DNA of 23,854 nucleotides from an uncultured bacterium. Its GTDB lineage: Bacteria > Bacteroidota > Bacteroidia > Bacteroidales > Paludibacteraceae. The stretch is taken from NCBI GenBank assembly GCA_946183755.1, contig CAMHCZ010000008.1, positions 1 to 23,854 of the forward strand, read 5' to 3'. A program made the position numbers and the translations under genes. The notes under the pieces are model-generated. The model was not told where the DNA came from, made no database searches, and was given only the letters and a program-made list of their open reading frames with translations. Positions 8,796-17,194 of the stretch are shown in pieces; the stretch's first letter is position 1; every line of letters starts with the position of its first letter.

Positions 8796-9269
8796 ATGAA
8801 AAAGACTCTTTTCACAATCATCGCATTAATAGCATCCGCCAATCTGTTCGCACAAGACGCGGCTGACGGCAGAGACCTGATTTTCGACAACGAGAACCTC
8901 TACACCGACGAGCAAGAGGCCGAGATAGGACAGATTCTCGACGAGTACCAGAAAACATGGGGCGACAGGGAGATTGTCGTCGTGACAACTGACAAGTGCG
9001 CGCCTTTCCAGACATTCGCAGAGTATGCGCAAGACCTGTGCAACAACTGGCAGCCTGCGAGAGCCGAGGACAGCAACGCCCTGCTGCTCATCATCAGCAA
9101 AAAACTCGGTTCTGTCAGAATCGCCACCGGAGAAGGCACGACATCGCTGATAGAGAATCAGAAGTGCCACGGTATCATCAACTTCAACATGATGCCGTAT
9201 CTCAAGAAAGGACAGTTTTTCGAAGCCACAAAAGTCGGCGTGACAGTATTGTCGAAGAACTGGAAATAA
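8796..9269 (+). CDS. Secreted TPM-domain protein
   Basis: This 157-residue protein has a signal peptide (residues 1-19, ending F-A-Q). A single TPM domain follows, with the typical beginning L-Y-T-D-E-Q-E-A-E-I-G-x-I-L and the core A-L-L-L-I-I-S-K-K-L-G-S-V-R-I-A-T-G-E-G. TPM domains occur in plant TLP18.3 and in bacterial proteins, some reported as acid phosphatases or assembly factors; the function here is unknown. There is no C-terminal membrane helix or glycine-rich tail, unlike the YgcG type, so it is probably free in the periplasm. The start is one base after the transporter stop. It ends the tsaD operon, followed by a 178-nt gap with a promoter. Confidence 0.85.
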   Translation: MKKTLFTIIALIASANLFAQDAADGRDLIFDNENLYTDEQEAEIGQILDEYQKTWGDREIVVVTTDKCAPFQTFAEYAQDLCNNWQPARAEDSNALLLIISKKLGSVRIATGEGTTSLIENQKCHGIINFNMMPYLKKGQFFEATKVGVTVLSKNWK

Positions 9270-9334
9270 TCTCAAATAAAACCATTGAGCGAGAGCCTCA
9301 TTTCTCATTTTTAACTAACAACAACGTGCATCTC

Positions 9335-9365
9335 TTTGAAAAAAGACTAAAAAGTGACATCTTTG
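9335..9365 (+). promoter_or_regulatory. Bacteroidota-type promoter for the envelope cluster
   Basis: TTTG at 9335-9338 is followed after 19 nt by CATCTTTG at 9358-9365. This fits the Bacteroidota pattern TTTG-N19-21-TAnnTTTG with one mismatch. Transcription would start near 9372, giving a leader of about 75 nt before the TTG start at 9448. The rest of the 9270-9447 gap shows no other clear element. Confidence 0.6.
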
Positions 9366-9447
9366 CGAGAATTTTTCTTCTTCAATAACCAAAGACGAAG
9401 AACCTCAGAGTTGACAACACACAAGTTTGATGCACTAAACAGGATTT

Positions 9448-10710
9448 TTGAAGACAACAAGCAAAATATTATTAACCGTAGCCTCTCTGCTATCTGTTAT
9501 TTGTGTTAACGCACAAAACAACACAAACTCACCATACACAAGATTCGGACTGGGAGAATTGGCGGACTACGGCTCAGGCAGAAGCAAAGGCATGGGCGGA
9601 GTGTCCATCGGTATCCGCAACAACCGAGGTGTCAACGCAGCCAACCCGGCTTCATACACTTGCATCGACTCCCTCTCCTTCATATTCGAGTTCGGCGCCA
9701 TGGGCAAAGAGTCAATCTTCACCGACGCCAACAACAAGAGAGACAACGACTTCAACGCCAACCTTGAGTTCCTGACACTCAGGTTCCCTATCGGAAGGTG
9801 GTTCTCGGCATCTGTCGGCTTCATACCTTACTCATACGTGGGATACTCGTTCCCTGCCAACGGACAAATCGTGACAACCGGCACAACCGGCAACGACACA
9901 ATTTCGTACGAGCGCGCCTACAACGGCAGCGGCGGACTCAACCAGCTCTACGGAGGTTTGGCTGCTAAAATCGGCAAGCACGTCTCACTCGGTATCAACG
10001 CGTACTATCTGTTCGGAACAATACAGAACACACGCCAAGTGACTTTCGACGCCACATACGGCTCGTTCTACTCCACACTTCAGGACTCCAAGCTGAAAAT
10101 CAACGACTTCAACATAAGATACGGTCTGCAGTATTACACGCCTATCAAACAGAAGCATTTCCTCACAGTGGGTGCCATCTTCGAGATGAAAAACAAGCTC
10201 GGGGGCAAATACTCGGTGGAAACGTCAACCGTTGACACAATTGCCGAGCACAACGGTAGCAAATTCGAGACTCCTATTACTATAGGAGGCGGTGTCAGCT
10301 ATTCATACACGAATAAACTGACTGTAGGCGCGGACGTGCTTTATCAAGGCTGGTCGGATGCCAGATACTTCGGCGTGAGCGATTCTCTGACCGACAGGAC
10401 CAAGGTTTCAATCGGTGCGGAATACACCCCTGACTTTTTCGCCAAGAATTATTTCAAAAGAATATCATACAGGCTCGGAGCCACGGTTTCCACAGGCTAT
10501 CTTGACATAAAAGGCGCAAGCATCGCCAATTATGGCATAACTTTTGGATTAGGACTTCCTGCCAGAGGCGGACGCTCTGCCATAAACATAGGTGTTGAAT
10601 ACGGAAGACTCGGCAACAACAGCTATGGACAGATAAGAGAAGACTATTTCAAGTTCTCGCTGTCGGCATCGTTCAACGAGATCTGGTTTTTTAAACGAAG
10701 ATTTGAGTAA
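9448..10710 (+). CDS. Outer-membrane beta-barrel protein (FadL/OmpP1-like fold)
   Basis: This 420-residue protein begins with a signal peptide (residues 1-22, cut after V-N-A-Q). A glycine-rich N-terminal motif follows, with R-F-G-L-G-E-L, K-G-M-G-G-V and A-A-N-P-A-S-Y. This motif is typical of the conserved Bacteroidota barrel often annotated only as membrane protein and resembling the plug region of FadL-type proteins. The rest alternates hydrophobic and polar residues in beta-strand style and ends in an aromatic strand (W-F-F-K-R-R-F-E). The start is a TTG: the signal peptide begins exactly there and no ATG fits. It leads a cluster with TPR, LptC, CNNM and PpiD-like genes. The cargo, if any, is unknown. 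Confidence 0.8.
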   Translation: MKTTSKILLTVASLLSVICVNAQNNTNSPYTRFGLGELADYGSGRSKGMGGVSIGIRNNRGVNAANPASYTCIDSLSFIFEFGAMGKESIFTDANNKRDNDFNANLEFLTLRFPIGRWFSASVGFIPYSYVGYSFPANGQIVTTGTTGNDTISYERAYNGSGGLNQLYGGLAAKIGKHVSLGINAYYLFGTIQNTRQVTFDATYGSFYSTLQDSKLKINDFNIRYGLQYYTPIKQKHFLTVGAIFEMKNKLGGKYSVETSTVDTIAEHNGSKFETPITIGGGVSYSYTNKLTVGADVLYQGWSDARYFGVSDSLTDRTKVSIGAEYTPDFFAKNYFKRISYRLGATVSTGYLDIKGASIANYGITFGLGLPARGGRSAINIGVEYGRLGNNSYGQIREDYFKFSLSASFNEIWFFKRRFE

Positions 10711-10730
10711 TAAACGACAAACAAAAAATA

Positions 10731-12068
10731 ATGACTATGAAAAAAGCAATATTATTAGCCGCTATGGCAGCAGCAAGCTGCACAGGCTTCGCACAGGACG
10801 CTCTGGCTACACACCCAGACGCAATCGCAGACAAGTGCAAGGAGAACAACTCTGTTTTCTACCAATTCGCAAAGTCTGAGAACTACGCTGACGCATATCA
10901 GCCATGGTATGAGCTCTACACTACATGTCCAGAGTATTCAAAGAACATCTACAAATACGGAGCATACATCCTGAACTGGAAAATCAAGAGCGAAACCGAC
11001 GCTGCTAAGCAGGCTGAGTACGTTGATTTGCTGATGAAGATGTATGACGACCGTATCAAGTACTACGGCAACGACTTAGTCATGCCTACTGAGAGAATTC
11101 TCGCATACAAGGCTATGGACTACATCAACGCGCCTACTCCAAAAGACCCTTTGAAGAAGAACGCATACGAGTGGCTCAGCCAGTCATTGTCGAAACTCGG
11201 CAAGGAGGCAGACCCAAGCTTCGCACAGTACTACATCTGGATCGCATGCAACCTGTACCGTCAGGACAACAGCCGCGTGACTTCACTCATCGATGACTAC
11301 AACAAGGCTAACGACATCCTCGTGGCACAGATTTCCGACTCAGCAAGCACATACGCAGAATCAGCCAAGGCTGTAAAGGCCACCAACGATCAGCAGGTGG
11401 CTTCAACAGGCGCACTCAGCGGTGAGACACTCGACAAGATTTACGGTCCACAGATCGACGCCAAGAAGAACGACATCGATTATCTGGCTAACACGCTCAA
11501 ACTCTACGAGTCTGTGAACGCAACAGAGTCTGAGGTTTACTTCAAGGCTTCTGAATACGCGCACATGATTAAGCCAACTGAGGCTTCTGCCGCAGGATGC
11601 GCAAATATGTACATCAAGAAGAAAGACTACTCAAAGGCAGTCACTTTCTTCGAGGATGCAGTCAAGTACGCTACAGACAACAGCAAGAAAGCGAAGTATG
11701 AGTACGCTATGGCGACTATCTACGCAAGCTATATAAAGAACCCAGCCACAGCAAGAGAGCACGCAAGAGCATCTCTGCGCTACAACCCTAACCAGGGCGA
11801 CCCTTACATCCTGATTGGCAAGTTGTACGCTGGCTCACACATCTACAGCGACCCTGTTCTCTCTAAGACAGTTTACTGGGTGGCAGTGGACAAGTTCAAC
11901 AAGGCTCGTCAGGTTGACCCAAGCTGCGCAGCAGAAGCTAACAGACTTATCTCAAGATACAGCCAGTACTTCCCAGCTGACAACGACATATTCATGCACC
12001 CTGACCTGAACAAGGGAGCGTCATTCACTGTAGGTGGATGGATTGGCGAGAGCACAATCTGCCGTTAA
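10731..12068 (+). CDS. Periplasmic tetratricopeptide-repeat protein
   Basis: This 445-residue protein has a signal peptide (M-T-M-K-K-A-I-L-L-A-A, cleaved near F-A-Q at residues 21-23). It is helical throughout, with TPR-like repeats clearest at about residues 275-400, including K-K-D-Y-S-K-A-V-T-F-F-E-D-A and a following Y-N-P-N-Q-G-D-P-Y-I-L-I-G-K-L-Y. A homologous TPR protein is a regular member of this Bacteroidota envelope cluster; its partner is unknown. Compared with its neighbours, the gene prefers GCT, TCT, AAG and CGT codons, as highly expressed genes do. ATGs at 10731 and 10737 are both possible. A strong terminator lies 40 nt after the stop, inside the next gene. Confidence 0.8.
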   Translation: MTMKKAILLAAMAAASCTGFAQDALATHPDAIADKCKENNSVFYQFAKSENYADAYQPWYELYTTCPEYSKNIYKYGAYILNWKIKSETDAAKQAEYVDLLMKMYDDRIKYYGNDLVMPTERILAYKAMDYINAPTPKDPLKKNAYEWLSQSLSKLGKEADPSFAQYYIWIACNLYRQDNSRVTSLIDDYNKANDILVAQISDSASTYAESAKAVKATNDQQVASTGALSGETLDKIYGPQIDAKKNDIDYLANTLKLYESVNATESEVYFKASEYAHMIKPTEASAAGCANMYIKKKDYSKAVTFFEDAVKYATDNSKKAKYEYAMATIYASYIKNPATAREHARASLRYNPNQGDPYILIGKLYAGSHIYSDPVLSKTVYWVAVDKFNKARQVDPSCAAEANRLISRYSQYFPADNDIFMHPDLNKGASFTVGGWIGESTICR

Positions 12069-12079
12069 TCAGTCTATTC

Positions 12080-12646
12080 ATGATAAAATTCAGAAATACA
12101 GACATAGAAGCAACCGCTATTTTTTTAGCGGTTGCTTTTATGCTTTTTCTCAACTCCTGCGGCAACAACGACTCCCAGTTCTCCGAAGCGCAAGGCAAAA
12201 GAGCAAGCCAGCCGATGCTCAACGCCGACAGCGTGACGACTCTGATTTCCGACTCTGGCATAACCCGCTTCAGAATAACCACGAAAAAATGGCTGGTATT
12301 CGACAAGGCTAAAGAGCCGTACTGGTTTTTTCCACAAGGCATACGTTTCGAGAAGTTCGACAGCACATACCATGTCGATGCCAACATGTGGGCGGACACT
12401 GCCATTTATTACTCACCACGCGACCTGTGGGAATTCAAAGGACACGTCACTGCGACCAATCTCGACGGCGACAAGTTCAAGACACAGCAGTTGTTCTGGG
12501 ATAATCCCGGTCAGAAATTCTATTCAAACAAACACATCAGAATCGAGCAAAAGGACAAGATACTCGAAGGCATAGGATTCGTGTCTAACAACAGGATGAC
12601 GCAATACGAAATCTCTAAGCCGACAGGCATATTCCCAGTCGAATAA
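12080..12646 (+). CDS. lptC: LPS export protein LptC (lipoprotein form)
   Basis: LptC links the LptBFG extractor to the LptA bridge in lipopolysaccharide transport. The 188-residue protein has a signal/anchor segment (residues 11-24) ending in L-N-S-C, a likely lipobox with the cysteine at about 25. The LptC beta-jellyroll domain follows, with the typical Bacteroidota stretches W-x-F-P-Q-G-I-x-F-E-x-F-D (near residue 75) and W-E-F-K-G-H-V-T-A-T-N. The ATG at 12080 is chosen because the upstream extension reads only through the end and tail of the TPR gene and would put charged residues before the signal peptide. An intrinsic terminator is encoded within codons 10-20. The stop is 3 nt before the CNNM gene. 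Confidence 0.87.
   Translation: MIKFRNTDIEATAIFLAVAFMLFLNSCGNNDSQFSEAQGKRASQPMLNADSVTTLISDSGITRFRITTKKWLVFDKAKEPYWFFPQGIRFEKFDSTYHVDANMWADTAIYYSPRDLWEFKGHVTATNLDGDKFKTQQLFWDNPGQKFYSNKHIRIEQKDKILEGIGFVSNNRMTQYEISKPTGIFPVE
12108..12139 (+). terminator. Intrinsic terminator inside the lptC signal-peptide codons
   Basis: A perfect 12-bp stem pairs 12108-12119 with 12126-12137 (AGCAACCGCTA against TAGCGGTTGCT plus one A-T pair) around a six-T loop. Four T's run from the last stem bases (12136-12139), and a second T run follows at 12143-12147. It sits 40 nt after the stop of the TPR gene, the normal position for a terminator, yet it is also coding DNA for E-A-T-A-I-F-L-A-V-A-F of LptC. It should reduce readthrough from the highly expressed TPR gene into lptC and the CNNM gene. 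Confidence 0.8.
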
Positions 12647-12649
12647 GAA

Positions 12650-13912
12650 ATGGAAATCCACACAATTGTCATAATAGTCATAACACTGCTGCTGTCCGGT
12701 TTCTTCTCCGGCATGGAGATAGCGTTCGTCTCGGCTGACAGGCTTAAGTTCGAGATAGACAAGCAGAAGAAGACTATCACCACCAGCATCATATCATTCC
12801 TGTTCAGGAATCCGCAACAGTTCATCTCCACCATACTGGTAGGAAACAACATAGCCATCGTCATCTACGGTATAGAGATGGCGCTTGTGTTAGAGGAGCC
12901 CCTCGCGTCTATCAGCGACAACAAGGTGGTGCTCACACTGCTCCAGACTCTTATTTCGACAGCGATAGTCCTATTCACTGGAGAGTTTCTGCCTAAGACC
13001 ATATTCAGAATCAACCCGAACCTGTGGCTGAGCATCTTCTCCATTCCTATATGGATATTCTACATTCTGCTCTACCCGATTTCCAAGTTCACGACATCAA
13101 TATCCATGCTCCTGCTCAAGGCGTTCGGCATGAAGAGGAACGAGCAGCACTCAAAGACATTCTCGCGCGCCGACCTGAACTACTGGTTTCAGGAGAACAT
13201 GGAGCATGTGGAAGAAAGCATAGACTCGGAAGTCATATACTTCAAGAACGCGCTGGACTTCAGCAACGTCAAGATCAAGGACTGCATGATACCACGCAAC
13301 GAGATGGTCGCCTTAGAAGACACCACGACGCTTGACGAACTGAAGAACAAGTTCATAGAGTCTGGACTGTCGAAGATCATCATTTTCCACGACAACATCG
13401 ACAACATACTGGGCTACATACACACTTCGGAGATATTCAAGAACGCTCAGGAATGGCGCAAGCACATCATCCCGATACCGATAGTGCCTGAGACCATGTC
13501 CGCCAACCACCTGATGGGACGGCTCATAAAAGAGAAAAAGAGCATGGCTGTGGTAGTCGATGAATTCGGCGGCACGGCTGGCATTGTGACGAGAGAGGAC
13601 ATTGTGGAGGAAATCGTCGGCGAGATAGAGGACGAGCACGACAACAAGCACCTCGTAGGCAAGATGGTGAACCCTAACGAATTCATATTCTCTGGCAGAA
13701 TGGAGATAGACAGCATAAACCAGCAGTTCTCGCTCGACATTCCTGAGAGCGACGATTACGTTACCATTGCAGGATACATACTGAACAAAATACAGAATTT
13801 CCCGATGGTCAACGACGAGATTGTCATTGATGATTTCAAGATAAAGATATTAAAAATGACAAGCAACAAAATTGAGCTTGTTGACCTCAAAAAGATTGAC
13901 GACAAAGATTAG
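12650..13912 (+). CDS. CNNM/CorC-family membrane protein with CBS pair (hemolysin-like)
   Basis: This 420-residue protein has the full CNNM layout. An N-terminal DUF21 membrane domain (residues 1 to about 160; [14 protein letters not shown] near residue 20) is followed by two CBS domains (about 205-325; the second ends with [24 protein letters not shown]). A CorC/HlyC ligand domain closes it (about 340-415). Homologues are divalent-cation, mainly magnesium, exporters; related Bacteroidota proteins include GldE, but no other gliding gene is present here, so that name is not used. It begins 3 nt after lptC and is probably co-transcribed with it. Confidence 0.92.
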   Translation: MEIHTIVIIVITLLLSGFFSGMEIAFVSADRLKFEIDKQKKTITTSIISFLFRNPQQFISTILVGNNIAIVIYGIEMALVLEEPLASISDNKVVLTLLQTLISTAIVLFTGEFLPKTIFRINPNLWLSIFSIPIWIFYILLYPISKFTTSISMLLLKAFGMKRNEQHSKTFSRADLNYWFQENMEHVEESIDSEVIYFKNALDFSNVKIKDCMIPRNEMVALEDTTTLDELKNKFIESGLSKIIIFHDNIDNILGYIHTSEIFKNAQEWRKHIIPIPIVPETMSANHLMGRLIKEKKSMAVVVDEFGGTAGIVTREDIVEEIVGEIEDEHDNKHLVGKMVNPNEFIFSGRMEIDSINQQFSLDIPESDDYVTIAGYILNKIQNFPMVNDEIVIDDFKIKILKMTSNKIELVDLKKIDDKD

Positions 13913-13931
13913 AAAAGCGAAAAAAATATAG

Positions 13932-13939
13932 TATCTTCG
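13932..13939 (+). promoter_or_regulatory. Putative -7 box for the PpiD-like gene
   Basis: TATCTTCG differs from TAnnTTTG by one base and lies 40 nt before the start codon in the 66-nt gap after the CNNM gene. No clear -33 TTTG is present at the usual distance. A promoter of its own would fit the strong-expression codon style of the downstream gene. Confidence 0.4.
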
Positions 13940-13978
13940 CACGTCGCAAAAGAATATAAATAAAAACTAAATAAAATT

Positions 13979-16105
13979 ATGGCAACACTTGAAAGAATTC
14001 GTAGCAAAGGTGTTTTTCTTTTGATAATCATCGGCTTGGCTCTTTTAGCATTTATCATCGGTGATTTCTTAAACAACAGTTCAAGCATTCTTCACAAGGA
14101 CAGAGAGAATGTAGGAGAAATCAACGGGGAAGCCGTTAAGATACAGGATTTCCAGGCTCAGATAGAGCAACTCACTGAGGTTTACAAGATTGAGGTAGGT
14201 TCAGAAATCGACGAGAACATGAACTACCAGATAAGAGAATCTGTATGGCAGAGCCTCGTGAAGTCCACACTGATAAAGGAAGAGGCTGAAAAAATCGGCA
14301 TCGCTGTGAATGACGACGAGCTCAAGGAAGCTACTGTAGGCAATAACCCTGACCCAATCATCACTCAGAGACGTGTATTCGCAAACCCTGCAACTGGACA
14401 ATTTGACCACGATCGCCTGATCGGCATATTGAACCAGCTGAACCAGAAGCCTTCTACTCCAGAGGAAATGGAGAACTACAAGACTCTCGAGAACTACTGG
14501 AAGTACTTTGAGAAAGAGGTTTACAACTCAAGACTCGAAAGAAAGTACCTGACTCTCCTCTCTAAGGGTGTGAATGCCAACAAACTGGAGGCTAAGATGG
14601 AATTCGAGTCTAAGAAGAACACTAACGACGCTCTTTACATCTACAAGCCATACTCTTCTATTTCCGATGACAAGGTTAGCGTAAGCGACGCAGACATCCA
14701 GAAGAAATACGACGAGGTTAAGGCAGCATTGAAGATCAACGAGGAACTCAGAAATCTGGAGTTCGTTGTATTCGCTAACGAGCCTTCTACAGAGGATGAC
14801 AAGAAAGCCGCAGAATTCATCAACAAGCTCGTTCCTGAATTCACAACTACAACAGAAATCGCTGAGTTCACAAATCTCAACGGCGGCAAGTGCAACAACG
14901 TGCCTCTCTCTGCAAACATGATAGACCCAAGCTTCAGAGACTTCGCTTTTGCTGGAAAGAACGGCGAGGTTTCAGGTCCTAAGCTTTACGGAACTTCATA
15001 CAAGATGGCAAGAATCATCGACAACACGATTTCTTACCCAGACTCAATCAAAATCAAGCACATTGTGATAGCAGAGAAGGATTCTGCCACAACAAAGGTT
15101 CTCGCCGACAGCATAATGAACGCGCTGAACGGTGGCGCCGACTTCGCATTGCTCGCAAAGAAGTATTCTAAGATGCAGCAGACAGCACAGAACGGCGGTG
15201 ACGCAGGATGGGTTCTGACTGCACAAATCGACAACGACAAACTGCTTAGCGCATTGAACTCACACCCTAACAACGTGAACTTCCAGTTCGCTGAGGAGTC
15301 AAACGCAATACAGATTATCCAAATAACAGACAGAACAAAGGCTGTAAGAAAAGCTAAGTTGGCTATCATCGAGTCTGAGGTTTCTCCAAGCAAGGAGACT
15401 ACTGCAAAGAACTTCAACTTGGCAAAGGGTTTCGCTGGCTCAAGCAAGGATGCCGCAGCATTCGAGGCTAACGCCAAGAAGAACGGATACAACGTATATC
15501 CTTACACTACCCTGACATCTAACCTGCCAAGCCTCCAGAATCTCGAGAACTCAAGAGCCATCGTACAATGGGCTTTCAACGACGAGACTGAGAAGGGCGC
15601 TGTTTCTGATGTTTATGAGTGCGGCAACTTCTTCGTTGTAGCAGCGCTGAAGGACATCGAACCTAAGGGTTACAGAACATTGGCTAACGAGGAGGTTAAA
15701 GACCAGATTAAGTACCTTGTACTGCGCGACAAGAAGGCTGAAATCATATCAAAGGATCTTGACGGAGCAAAAGACATCAACGCACTCGCAGCTAAACTGC
15801 AACTTAGCGTTGACTCGGCTAACCAGATAAACTTCGCTACAACAGCGTTGCCAAAGGTTGGATTCGAGCCATCAGTCATAGCTGCTATCGCATTGGGCAA
15901 GCAAGGACAGGTGTCTAAGCCAATCAAGGGCAACCAGGGTGTTTATGTGGTGAATGTGACAAAGCAGGTTCCTACTGCAAACAAGCTGGACGAGAAAGCA
16001 GAAATGGAGGCTCTGACAACAAGACAGCTGTACTCTGTATATCGTTCGGTTGACGCTCTCATCGGAAACTACGAAATCGTTGACAACAGAAAGAATTTCT
16101 ATTAA
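13979..16105 (+). CDS. PpiD/SurA-like peptidyl-prolyl isomerase chaperone
   Basis: This 708-residue protein is anchored by one N-terminal helix (residues 13-32, after M-A-T-L-E-R-I-R-S-K-G). It has a SurA_N-type chaperone region (about 40-200) and a central parvulin rotamase domain (about 355-455; I-K-H-I-V-I-A-E at its start and the N-G-G-D-A-G-W-V motif). A second, more degenerate isomerase-like region follows (about 480-690). Such proteins assist folding of outer-membrane proteins as they leave the Sec channel. It is the last gene of the envelope cluster and uses favoured codons (GCT, TCT, AAG), which suggests high expression. The length and domain order are those of PpiD rather than SurA, which has no membrane anchor. 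Confidence 0.9.
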   Translation: MATLERIRSKGVFLLIIIGLALLAFIIGDFLNNSSSILHKDRENVGEINGEAVKIQDFQAQIEQLTEVYKIEVGSEIDENMNYQIRESVWQSLVKSTLIKEEAEKIGIAVNDDELKEATVGNNPDPIITQRRVFANPATGQFDHDRLIGILNQLNQKPSTPEEMENYKTLENYWKYFEKEVYNSRLERKYLTLLSKGVNANKLEAKMEFESKKNTNDALYIYKPYSSISDDKVSVSDADIQKKYDEVKAALKINEELRNLEFVVFANEPSTEDDKKAAEFINKLVPEFTTTTEIAEFTNLNGGKCNNVPLSANMIDPSFRDFAFAGKNGEVSGPKLYGTSYKMARIIDNTISYPDSIKIKHIVIAEKDSATTKVLADSIMNALNGGADFALLAKKYSKMQQTAQNGGDAGWVLTAQIDNDKLLSALNSHPNNVNFQFAEESNAIQIIQITDRTKAVRKAKLAIIESEVSPSKETTAKNFNLAKGFAGSSKDAAAFEANAKKNGYNVYPYTTLTSNLPSLQNLENSRAIVQWAFNDETEKGAVSDVYECGNFFVVAALKDIEPKGYRTLANEEVKDQIKYLVLRDKKAEIISKDLDGAKDINALAAKLQLSVDSANQINFATTALPKVGFEPSVIAAIALGKQGQVSKPIKGNQGVYVVNVTKQVPTANKLDEKAEMEALTTRQLYSVYRSVDALIGNYEIVDNRKNFY

Positions 16106-16126
16106 TAGCAAAGTAATCTTTCCTTA

Positions 16127-17146
16127 ATGGCGGAAAAATTATTAGGAAAAACTCTTGAAGAATTGAAGACCCTTGTCAGTGACTTGGGTCTTCCTTCTTT
16201 TTCTGCGAAGCAGATAACCGACTGGCTGTACAAGAAGCGTGTCACAGACATAGACGCCATGACCAATATCTCGCAGAAGAACCGCGACCTGCTGAAAAGC
16301 AGATATGAGATAGGACTTCACGCGCCTGTGAAGGAGGCAGTGTCAAAAGACGGAACTAAGAAATTCCTTTTCAAGACAGAAAACGGATTCATAGAATCGG
16401 TCTATATCCCAGAAGAAGACAGAGCCACACTGTGCGTGTCATGCCAAGTGGGATGCAAGATGAACTGCTCGTTCTGCGCCACAGGAAAGATGGGATTTCA
16501 CGGCAACCTCGACACCGCCGACATAATAAACCAGGTGCTGTCGATACCTGACTCCGAAAAACTCACAAACATAGTCTATATGGGCATGGGCGAGCCAATG
16601 GACAACCTGACCAACGTGCTGAAGTCGTTAGACATCCTGACAAAGGAATACGGACTGGCATGGTCGCCTAAGAGAATCACTGTATCGACAGTCGGAATAA
16701 TCCCAGGCATGAGAGTTTTTCTGAAAGACTCACAATGCCACATCGCCGTGTCGCTGCACAACCCGATAAGCTCGGAGCGCGCCGCGATAATGCCGGCAGA
16801 AAAGGCATATCCGATAAACGACGTCGTGGCGGAACTCCGCAAATACGACTTCTCGCACCAGAGAAGAGTCTCGTTTGAATACACGCTCATAGAGAACGTG
16901 AACAACACGATGCGTCACGCAGCCGCATTGGTCAGACTCTTGAAAGGATTCGAGTGCAGAGTGAATATCATACGCTACCACCAGTCGGCAAACACAGAAC
17001 TGAAAAGCGCCGGCAACGACAGCGCCGTGCAGTTTCGCGACTACCTAAACGACAACGGCATAACAGCCACTATAAGAAAATCGAGAGGCGAGGATATTGA
17101 CGCCGCATGCGGACTTCTCTCCACAAAAGAGAGCGAGCAGCTCTAA
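16127..17146 (+). CDS. rlmN: 23S rRNA (adenine-2503-C2)-methyltransferase RlmN
   Basis: RlmN is a radical-SAM enzyme that methylates C2 of A2503 in 23S rRNA and A37 in some tRNAs. In 339 residues the [4Fe-4S] motif is C110-x3-C114-x2-C117 (C-K-M-N-C-S-F-C). C103 in T-L-C-V-S-C-Q-V-G-C and C328 in D-A-A-C-G-L-L match the two catalytic cysteines known in E. coli RlmN. Other landmarks are M-G-M-G-E-P at about 157 and the S-T-V-G-I-I-P segment. The gene begins 21 nt after the PpiD-like stop. RlmN and the chloramphenicol-resistance enzyme Cfr are related; the Bacteroidota-like neighbours and sequence fit RlmN. Confidence 0.96.
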   Translation: MAEKLLGKTLEELKTLVSDLGLPSFSAKQITDWLYKKRVTDIDAMTNISQKNRDLLKSRYEIGLHAPVKEAVSKDGTKKFLFKTENGFIESVYIPEEDRATLCVSCQVGCKMNCSFCATGKMGFHGNLDTADIINQVLSIPDSEKLTNIVYMGMGEPMDNLTNVLKSLDILTKEYGLAWSPKRITVSTVGIIPGMRVFLKDSQCHIAVSLHNPISSERAAIMPAEKAYPINDVVAELRKYDFSHQRRVSFEYTLIENVNNTMRHAAALVRLLKGFECRVNIIRYHQSANTELKSAGNDSAVQFRDYLNDNGITATIRKSRGEDIDAACGLLSTKESEQL

Positions 17147-17173
17147 ACATAACGAACCACTCTGATTTTTTCG

Positions 17174-17181
17174 TAAATTTG
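17174..17181 (+). promoter_or_regulatory. Putative -7 box before the DUF4837 gene
   Basis: TAAATTTG matches TAnnTTTG exactly in the 48-nt gap after rlmN. It is very close to the ATG at 17195, which would leave a leader of only a few bases, and no clear -33 box is seen. It may be a chance match. Confidence 0.3.
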
Positions 17182-17194
17182 AAGAATCAATCTG

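Noticed and set aside
9270..9334. Weak inverted repeats after the TPM gene as a possible terminator
   Set aside because: Only about four base pairs and no proper T run next to the stem.
12650..13912. Naming the CNNM protein GldE (gliding motility)
   Set aside because: No other gliding gene is in the window, and many non-gliding Bacteroidales carry this protein in the same cluster.
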